11,443 nt of DNA, taken from NCBI GenBank assembly GCA_003222555.1, contig QHWL01000005.1, positions 1-11,443 of the forward strand, read 5' to 3'. The notes beneath the pieces are model-generated. The model saw only the letters and a list, made by a program, of their open reading frames with translations. It was not told the origin of the DNA and did no database searches. Positions 6,449 to 11,443 of the stretch are shown here, piece by piece. Position 1 is the stretch's first letter. Each line of letters starts with the position of its first letter. The position numbers were made by a program, and so were the translations under genes. This DNA is from Acidobacteriota bacterium. GTDB lineage: Bacteria; Acidobacteriota; Vicinamibacteria; Vicinamibacterales; CAVVIG01.

Positions 6449-7180
6449 TTATTCCACTCGCCGAAGCTTGCGCGTCCGTTGGCGATACTGGAAAGTACCG
6501 CAGCCGCCAGCGCATTCGTAATAGTCCCACTGCTCGCTGTGGCGTTCGCTGACACCGCCGATGTGGCTGCGTCGATAGAGCAGTGGCTGATCGCACTCCG
6601 GGCAAATGAGCTCAGGGGCCGCGGTCGTGGGCGACGTGGTCTCGTGCCGGTTGTGGCTGCGCGCCAGGAACTTGCGCCGATTGGTCGCCGATCGCTCGAG
6701 GATCTCTTCAGACCTGGCGAGCTGACCCGCCAGCTTCAACCGGACGACGTCGCCGCGCTCGCGCAGCTCGCGTGAGTGTTCGGTGAGTCTCCGGATTTCC
6801 CTCAATAGTATTTCCGGCAGACAGGGCTTGAGCAGCACGATATCGGCGCCGGCCGTCCGCGCGTGTTCGATATCCGACGTATTCGCGCTGCCGGTCACGA
6901 CCACGATCGGGATCGACTGGGTGAGCACGTCGCGCCGCAGCAGACGGCACAGCTCGAAGCCGTTCATGCCGGGGAGGCGCGTTTCGGTCACGATCACGCT
7001 CGGTCGCCGCGAAATGGCCTTGGCCAGACCCTCCCGTCCGTCGGTCGCTTCCTCGATTTCGCAGGCGGCCCGCTTCAGATACTCCGCGTACATCTGTCGC
7101 GTGCCGTCGTCGTAGTCGACGAGCAACGCGAGAGCTGACGACAGCGGCTGCGGGGCGGCCTGGGGCATCATGCCAGTCAT
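6449..7180 (-). CDS. Receiver-like (atypical) protein with C-terminal zinc ribbon
   Basis: The N-terminal 125 residues or so fold like a response-regulator receiver: LALLVDYDDGTR (beta 1), VIVTETRLPGMNGFELC (beta 3), IPIVVVTGSA with Thr96, and VLLKPC with Lys118. The usual phosphoacceptor Asp is Glu66 (codon GAA), and the second acidic residue of the usual DD pair appears to be Tyr23, so ordinary phosphorylation is doubtful. A charged linker with a helical stretch (about 125-175) follows. The C-terminus, residues 193-227, holds CPEC and CAGGC, a C4 zinc-ribbon pattern (Cys193, 196, 223, 227), then a basic tail. There is no recognised DNA-binding HTH; the ribbon could bind nucleic acid or protein. 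The ATG at 7180 has no strong ribosome site, and ATGs at 7171 and 7168 are alternatives. It is convergent with cheR. Confidence 0.85.
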   Translation of the reverse strand: MTGMMPQAAPQPLSSALALLVDYDDGTRQMYAEYLKRAACEIEEATDGREGLAKAISRRPSVIVTETRLPGMNGFELCRLLRRDVLTQSIPIVVVTGSANTSDIEHARTAGADIVLLKPCLPEILLREIRRLTEHSRELRERGDVVRLKLAGQLARSEEILERSATNRRKFLARSHNRHETTSPTTAAPELICPECDQPLLYRRSHIGGVSERHSEQWDYYECAGGCGTFQYRQRTRKLRRVE

Positions 7181-7309
7181 GGTCAGCTGTGAAATTCGGT
7201 ATGGAACGAAGAGAGTCTACGCCGATTCGGGGGGATGAGCAAGAGGAGGATGCGCGGAGCGGCGGCTCGAGGTACACCGTTTGCACGATGTTTGCGGGGG
7301 GTGATTCAC

Positions 7310-7528
7310 ATGGCGAAGTACGGGGAGAAGGCGTCAGAGAAGGTCGAGCGGGCGATGCACGAACGAAGGCACGGGACGTTGAGGTCGGGCCGCTCCGGGC
7401 AAAAGGTCACGAGCCGCAAACAGGCCATCGCCATCGGCTTGAGCGAAGCGCGACGGGCAGGCGGGAAGGTGCCCAGGAAGACAACTGGCCGCAAACGCAG
7501 CCGCACACATACGAGCGGCAGAGCCTGA
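7310..7528 (+). CDS. Small basic protein, DUF6496-like
   Basis: A 72-residue, very Lys/Arg-rich protein. The core MAKYGEKASEKVERAMHER, followed by GQKVTSRKQAIAIGLSEARR, resembles the small DUF6496-type proteins found in many bacteria, whose role is unknown. It has no signal peptide or membrane segment. The start at 7310 is preferred because GGGGGGTG lies about seven bases upstream and the family-like sequence begins there. An in-frame ATG at 7235 would add 25 residues of unconvincing sequence. It faces pepT across a 93-base gap. The high charge is compatible with nucleic-acid binding, but that is inference. Confidence 0.72.
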   Translation: MAKYGEKASEKVERAMHERRHGTLRSGRSGQKVTSRKQAIAIGLSEARRAGGKVPRKTTGRKRSRTHTSGRA

Positions 7529-7621
7529 TTCCACCGCCTGGCCGTCGCGATTGGGACGCGCGCGCGCCTGAGCCACCCGAATCCGCCGGCTCGTGTGGTT
7601 GGTCTGTGAACCCAGGTCCGC

Positions 7622-8857
7622 TCAGGTGCGCTCCTCCCAGACCCTGCACAGGTCCACGATCACATCGATCGCCTTTTCCATGTCCTCGGTCGACACCCAT
7701 TCCAGCCGCGAGTGGAAGTTGTGCTCACCCGCGAAGAGGTTGGGCGTCGGCAGGCCCATGAACGACAGACGCGACCCGTCGGTACCGCCGCGGATCCTCC
7801 GCGAGCGCACCTCGAGGCCGGCTCTCCGCACGGCTTCGCAGGCGTTCTCGACGACCTGCGGATGCTGGTCCAGCATCTCTTTCATGTTGCGATACGACTC
7901 CTCGATCTCGATGTCGACGCGCGCCCCCGAGTAACCGGCAACCGCCTGCCGCGCGAGACGTTCGACCAGTGTTTCCTTTTCCTTCAGGCCCGCCGTCTGG
8001 AAATCGCGAATCAGCAGCTTGACCGACGTCCGTTCGACCCCAGCGCTCAGAACGTATGGATGGACGAACCCCTCATCGCCCTCGGTAGTTTCGGGCGAGA
8101 GTCGATCGCGCGGCAGAAGATGCACGAAGTCGGCGGCGATCCTGATCGCGTTCGCCATGCGTCCTTTCGCGTAACCGGGGTGCGTGTTGAAGCCGTGAAA
8201 CGTGGCCGTCAACGCGTCGGCCGAAAAGCTCTCCGTCTCGACCTCGCCGCGGCTACCGCCGTCCATCGTGTACGCGCACCGGGCGCCGAATTGCGCGACG
8301 TCGAAATACTTCGTGCCGCGCCCGACCTCTTCATCGGGCGTGAAGGCGATGCGCACACGGCCGTGCGGAATATCGGGATGCGCGATGAGATAGGCCGCCG
8401 CGCTCACGATTTCGGCGACACCGGCTTTGTCGTCGGCCCCGAGGAGGGTCGTCCCCGAGGCGGTCACGATATCGTGGCCCATCTGCTCGGCGAGCGCCGG
8501 GTTCTCTGCCAGCCGCAGCACGGCAGACGTGTCGTCGGGCAGCACGAGATCGCGCCCGTCGTACCCGCGATGGACGATCGGCCTGACGTTCGCGCCGCTC
8601 ATCTCCGGCGATGTATCGACGTGCGCGATGAACCCGATCGTCGGCACGCCGGGCTTCGGCGTCGTGGCCGGAATCGTCGCCGTCAGGTAGCCGTGCTCGT
8701 CGAGGCTCGCGTCGGCGAGGCCCAGGCCGCGCAACTCCTCCGCCAGATCGCGGAGGAAGACAAGCTGGGTGGCAGTGCTCGGATAGGTCGCTGAGCTCTC
8801 GTTGGATTGCGTGTCGTATCTTACGTATCGCAGGAAACGCTCGAGAACGAGGCTCAT
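7622..8857 (-). CDS. pepT: Peptidase T (tripeptide aminopeptidase, M20 family)
   Basis: This cytoplasmic dizinc aminopeptidase cuts the N-terminal residue from tripeptides. The 411-residue length matches the family (about 408). Metal and catalytic residues are visible: His79 and Asp81 in FIAHVDTSPEMSG, Asp142 in LLGADDKAG, Glu176-Glu177 in FTPDEEVGRG, Asp199 in YTMDGG, and His382 in EHNFHSRLEW. The C-terminal TDGSRLSFMGLPTPNL block is also typical. The frame stays open upstream to 9091, but that part reads through a palindromic repeat and is not PepT-like; MSLVLERFLRYVRYDTQS at 8857 is the natural start. It has no good ribosome site, and the repeat lies about 14 bases upstream of it. It is the last gene of the - strand run after lysC. 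Confidence 0.95.
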   Translation of the reverse strand: MSLVLERFLRYVRYDTQSNESSATYPSTATQLVFLRDLAEELRGLGLADASLDEHGYLTATIPATTPKPGVPTIGFIAHVDTSPEMSGANVRPIVHRGYDGRDLVLPDDTSAVLRLAENPALAEQMGHDIVTASGTTLLGADDKAGVAEIVSAAAYLIAHPDIPHGRVRIAFTPDEEVGRGTKYFDVAQFGARCAYTMDGGSRGEVETESFSADALTATFHGFNTHPGYAKGRMANAIRIAADFVHLLPRDRLSPETTEGDEGFVHPYVLSAGVERTSVKLLIRDFQTAGLKEKETLVERLARQAVAGYSGARVDIEIEESYRNMKEMLDQHPQVVENACEAVRRAGLEVRSRRIRGGTDGSRLSFMGLPTPNLFAGEHNFHSRLEWVSTEDMEKAIDVIVDLCRVWEERT

Positions 8858-8870
8858 AATTGCAAGAACC

Positions 8871-8951
8871 GTTAACCGCCGAGACCGCCGAGATCGCGGA
8901 GAAGAAAACGCCAAGAACTCTCGGCGTGCTCGGCGTGCTTGGCGGTAAAAC
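8871..8951. repeat. Palindromic repeat, third and diverged member, upstream of pepT
   Basis: The left part carries ACCGCCGAGACCGCCGAG and GCGGAGAAGAAAA. The right part, CTCGGCGTGCTTGGCGGT, is its approximate reverse complement. The GAGAAGAAA core and the CCGCCGAG units resemble the elements at 3010-3125 and 6309-6429, but the outer TGTGAAC ends are absent. It fills much of the gap between lysC and pepT and would form a hairpin in the pepT leader. Confidence 0.78.
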
Positions 8952-9003
8952 GGCGCATCTTTCGCACGCTTAGAAGGCCTGCGCCACCAAAGATTCGGTC
9001 CTT

Positions 9004-10215
9004 TCAGGGCACCGGCGGCCCTGGCTGCTCGATGAACGTGACGTGCAAGATGCGGACTGCTTCGGTCAGCCGTGCGCGATCGACCATCCACGTGATGCGG
9101 AACGAGGACGTGGCGACGCCCCGCGGTAGAATGCCGGCGGCGGTCAGCGCCGCGGAGCCGCGTCGCAGGTTCGAGAACGACGCGTTGATGCCGGTGCCGA
9201 CGACGCTCAGCGCTCCGAGGTCGTCGACGAGGCGCACGCGGTTGCCCGATTGTCCGGCGAGCGCCTCGCGGACGCGCGGCTCGTCGTGCAGATTCTCGCG
9301 CGAGATGACGAGCGTCAGCCGATCGTCGATTTGATGCAGCTGTTTGCCGGAGACGCCGTGTGAGTCGAGCAGCGCCAACAACTCGTCGGCGGGGCCCGTC
9401 GCCTCGAGCACCAGCACGTCGCGCTCGCTGGCGACGCCGACGACCGTGGCCGGCAGGCGCGGCGGATAGCGCCGCACAACCGTGCCGTCGGCTGATGGAT
9501 CCGGTCCGGGCAGCGGCGACGTCGTCGCACGGGCATAGATCGCGATGCCCGTCTCTTTGGCAAACTCGACGGCCTGCGCATTGAGGACCTTCGCGCCCGA
9601 TTCGGCCAGCTCCTGAGTTTCTTCGTAGGTGAGCGTCCCGATGCGCCGTGCCGCCGGCACGACGCGCGGATCGGCCGTGTACACTCCGTCGACATCGGAA
9701 CAGATCTCGCAGTATTCGGCGCCGAGCGCGGCCGCCATCGCGACGGCCGTCGTGTCGCTGCCGCCGCGGCCGAGCGTGGTGACTTCCCGCCGGTACGACA
9801 CGCCCTGGTAGCCGGCAATCACCACAATCTTCCCGCGCGCGAGCTCATCCTGGACGCGAAACGGGCGCACCTCGATGATTCGCGCGTCGACGTGGCGATC
9901 GTTGGTGATGATGCCCGACTGGCTGCCGGTGAAGCTGATGGCGTCGCCGCCAAGCTCACGGATCGCCATCGACAACAGCGCCATCGCGATCCGCTCGCCG
10001 GAGGTGAGCAGCATGTCCAGCTCGCGGCGGCTCGGGTTGGGCGAGACCTGCTTGGCAAGGGCGAGGAGGTCGTCGGTGGTCTTCCCCATGGCCGAGACCA
10101 CGACGACAACGTCGTGCCCTTCACGCCGCGTCCGCACGACGCGCTCGGCAACCTTTCGGATGCGCGACACGTCGGCCACGCTCGACCCGCCGTACTTTTG
10201 AACGACGATGGGCAT
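9004..10215 (-). CDS. lysC: Aspartate kinase
   Basis: This enzyme phosphorylates aspartate with ATP, the entry step to lysine, threonine, methionine and diaminopimelate. The 403-residue protein starts with [12 protein letters not shown] (Lys7 and the glycine loop). It then shows [39 protein letters not shown] and [13 protein letters not shown], all classic kinase-domain signatures. The last 140 residues or so form the two ACT regulatory domains ([16 protein letters not shown] and [19 protein letters not shown]), so feedback inhibition by an end-product amino acid is expected. There is no fused homoserine dehydrogenase or decarboxylase. The ATG at 10215 fits the family start. Only a weak purine-rich site (AGAG) lies before it, between the ATG and a strong hairpin. 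Confidence 0.97.
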   Translation of the reverse strand: MPIVVQKYGGSSVADVSRIRKVAERVVRTRREGHDVVVVVSAMGKTTDDLLALAKQVSPNPSRRELDMLLTSGERIAMALLSMAIRELGGDAISFTGSQSGIITNDRHVDARIIEVRPFRVQDELARGKIVVIAGYQGVSYRREVTTLGRGGSDTTAVAMAAALGAEYCEICSDVDGVYTADPRVVPAARRIGTLTYEETQELAESGAKVLNAQAVEFAKETGIAIYARATTSPLPGPDPSADGTVVRRYPPRLPATVVGVASERDVLVLEATGPADELLALLDSHGVSGKQLHQIDDRLTLVISRENLHDEPRVREALAGQSGNRVRLVDDLGALSVVGTGINASFSNLRRGSAALTAAGILPRGVATSSFRITWMVDRARLTEAVRILHVTFIEQPGPPVP

Positions 10216-10225
10216 TTATCACTCT

Positions 10226-10249
10226 GTCGCGGGGCCCCACCCCCGCGAC
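10226..10249 (-). promoter_or_regulatory. lysC: Perfect GC-rich hairpin in the lysC leader
   Basis: GTCGCGGGG (10226-10234) and CCCCGCGAC (10241-10249) form a perfect 9-base stem with a 6-base loop. The stem ends 10 bases before the lysC ATG and so flanks its ribosome-binding region. It could influence translation or mark the end of the xth transcript, though no T-run follows. It is too short for a lysine riboswitch, and none is claimed. Confidence 0.55.
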
Positions 10250-10312
10250 CTGTGCCTTCGCGGCTGTCGCCGCTCGGCTTTGCTTGGGGCGCCTTTCCGC
10301 TTAGGGCATTTA

Positions 10313-11050
10313 TTAAGAAAAAGTCGCCATCACCGGTGCGTGATCGCTCGTGCCGACGTCTTTCTGCACAGGGCACGCGGTGGCGCGAGACGCGAGGGCC
10401 GTGCTCGCGAACACGTGATCGAGACGCCATCCGATATTTCGCTGCCGCATGTTGCGCCACGGCGCCCACCAGGTGAACATCCCGTCGTTGTCTGGATCGA
10501 GCGCGCGCCCGACGTCGACCAGCCCGCGGGTGAGAAGACGCTCGATGAGCGCGCGTTCTTCGGGAAGCTGGCCGATCGCGCGGGGCTTGCGCTCCTTGGG
10601 ATGCACGTCCTTGTCGGTGCGGGCGACGTTCATGTCACCACACAGTACCAACTGACGGCTGCTGCCCTGAAACGACGCCGCGTAGGTATCCATCGCTTCA
10701 AGGAATCGCATCTTGGCGGGAAAGTCCTTGCCGCCGTTAGGGACGTACACCGACGCGATCGTCACATCGGCGAGGTCGACCGCAGCGATGCGGTTTTCGT
10801 AGTTGAACTCTGGATGGACAAACGTCGGCCGCTCGGGAGCGAGCGTTTTGGCGACGTGAAGGCCGACGCCGGAGTAGCCCTTGCCGCCGTGCCAGTAGCA
10901 CCAATAGCCCTCCATCTCGCAGGGCACTTGATCGGACCCCGCCTTGATTTCCTGCAGGCAGACGACATCGGGGCGCTCGCGCTCGATCCATTCCTGGACT
11001 TGCGCCTGCCGCGCCCGGATGCCGTTGACGTTCCAGGTGGCAACCTTAAT
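10313..11050 (-). CDS. xth: Exodeoxyribonuclease III with probable ATT start
   Basis: Exonuclease III repairs DNA by cutting at abasic sites and trimming 3' ends. Translation from ATT at 11050 gives IKVATWNVNGIRAR, which places Asn7 and Glu34 (LQEIK) exactly where the family has its active-site residues. Later motifs are VYVPNGG, CGDMNVA, the RNIGWRLDHVF block and TSDHAPV with the catalytic His near the C-terminus. The length, 245 residues, is slightly short but normal. No ATG, GTG or TTG exists in frame between the upstream stop at 11093 and this position. The next ATG, at 10927, would delete the WNVN and QEIK motifs. ATT overlaps the ferredoxin TAA stop (ATTAA), suggesting translational coupling. 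Alternatives are a sequence error at the start codon or a non-functional gene, but the rest is intact. Confidence 0.9.
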   Translation of the reverse strand: MKVATWNVNGIRARQAQVQEWIERERPDVVCLQEIKAGSDQVPCEMEGYWCYWHGGKGYSGVGLHVAKTLAPERPTFVHPEFNYENRIAAVDLADVTIASVYVPNGGKDFPAKMRFLEAMDTYAASFQGSSRQLVLCGDMNVARTDKDVHPKERKPRAIGQLPEERALIERLLTRGLVDVGRALDPDNDGMFTWWAPWRNMRQRNIGWRLDHVFASTALASRATACPVQKDVGTSDHAPVMATFS

Positions 11051-11420
11051 GGGTGGCGTGGGCCGCCTGCCGCTCCGTCGCCGGAATCGCCATCAGCGTG
11101 GGCTGCGCGGCGATATGCGCCCTGACGGTCTCTTCGGCCTTGGCCATCGCGTCGGGATCGCCGAGGCGATAAACTGCGTTGGCTTCGACCAGATCCTTCT
11201 GATTCTCCGGCGTCGCGTCGATGCTCTCGTAAATGGCGGCGACCGGACATGCGGGCACACACGCGCCGCAGTCGATGCACTCTTCCGGATGGATGTAGAG
11301 CATTGTCGCCTGCGCGAACTCCGCCTCGTCTTTGCGCGGATGGATACAGTCGACCGGACAAACATCCACGCACGCGGTGTCCTTCGTTTCAATACAGGGG
11401 TCAGTGATAATGAATGGCAT
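11046..11420 (-). CDS. Seven-iron type ferredoxin (3Fe-4S/4Fe-4S)
   Basis: A small cytoplasmic electron carrier of 124 residues. The N-terminus MPFIITDPCIETKDTACVDV is typical of the FdxA group. Cys9, Cys17, Cys21 and Cys25 form the first cluster motif (C-x7-C-x3-C-P-V-x-C), in which one of the two clusters is usually 3Fe-4S. C-x2-C-x2-C-x3-C-P at Cys48, 51, 54 and 58 is a standard 4Fe-4S motif. After residue 65 or so there is an Ala/Glu-rich helical tail of about 55 residues, somewhat longer than in common members of 106-112 residues. The ATG at 11420 has GGAG ten bases upstream, inside the window edge. It is the first visible gene of the ferredoxin-xth pair. The redox partner is not in the window. 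Confidence 0.95.
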   Translation of the reverse strand: MPFIITDPCIETKDTACVDVCPVDCIHPRKDEAEFAQATMLYIHPEECIDCGACVPACPVAAIYESIDATPENQKDLVEANAVYRLGDPDAMAKAEETVRAHIAAQPTLMAIPATERQAAHATH

Positions 11421-11443
11421 CGTCGCGTTTCTCCGTCTTTCCG

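Noticed and set aside
7712..8794. 360-residue open frame on the + strand
   Set aside because: Antisense to pepT in a GC-rich gene; its text is Arg/His-rich with no recognisable domain, while pepT has all catalytic residues.
10216..10312. Lysine riboswitch before lysC
   Set aside because: The gap is only 97 bases, too short for that aptamer, and it shows only simple GC hairpins.
10208..11125. 305-residue open frame on the + strand
   Set aside because: Antisense to xth; no family resemblance, and the - strand carries intact exonuclease III motifs.

Overview
The window is a GC-rich piece of bacterial chromosome. A signal-peptide-bearing outer-membrane beta-barrel gene points to a diderm organism. 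Three things suggest an Acidobacteriota genome, perhaps of the Vicinamibacteria type: several families of short palindromic intergenic repeats, a CheB/CheR-PAS pair, and a receiver protein ending in a C4 zinc ribbon. That placement rests on remembered family resemblance, not on a search. No tRNA, rRNA, transposase, integrase or CRISPR array was seen.

Left part (1-2853): the C-terminal half of adenylosuccinate synthetase (purA) enters on the + strand and stops inside a tandem AAGATTG-type palindrome. Convergent to it on the - strand lies lepB (signal peptidase I), followed by a PilZ-domain gene whose reading frame is broken by an apparent indel. Divergent from lepB on the + strand is an outer-membrane beta-barrel protein gene.

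Middle (2854-7528): a gene-free stretch of about 450 bp holds three different palindromes. Next comes a divergent pair, cheB-like methylesterase (-, with a C-terminal zinc-binding module) and cheR-PAS methyltransferase (+, with a very regular leucine heptad coiled coil between two PAS-like domains). Two inverted copies of one palindromic repeat of about 120 bp flank this pair. A - strand receiver/zinc-ribbon protein lacking the usual phosphoacceptor Asp, and a small basic DUF6496-like gene, follow. CheB and CheR would add and remove methyl (or related) groups on protein glutamates. No chemoreceptor, CheA or CheW lies in the window, so their target is unknown.

Right part (7622-11420): four - strand genes read in the order 7Fe ferredoxin, exonuclease III (xth), aspartate kinase (lysC), peptidase T (pepT). 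Ferredoxin and xth are abutted so tightly that xth appears to start at an ATT codon overlapping the ferredoxin stop. These are housekeeping functions (electron transfer, DNA repair, lysine/threonine/methionine precursor synthesis, peptide breakdown).

The most notable signals are the palindromic repeat families, one of which supplies the end of purA; the probable ATT start of xth; the D-to-E receiver; and the broken PilZ gene.
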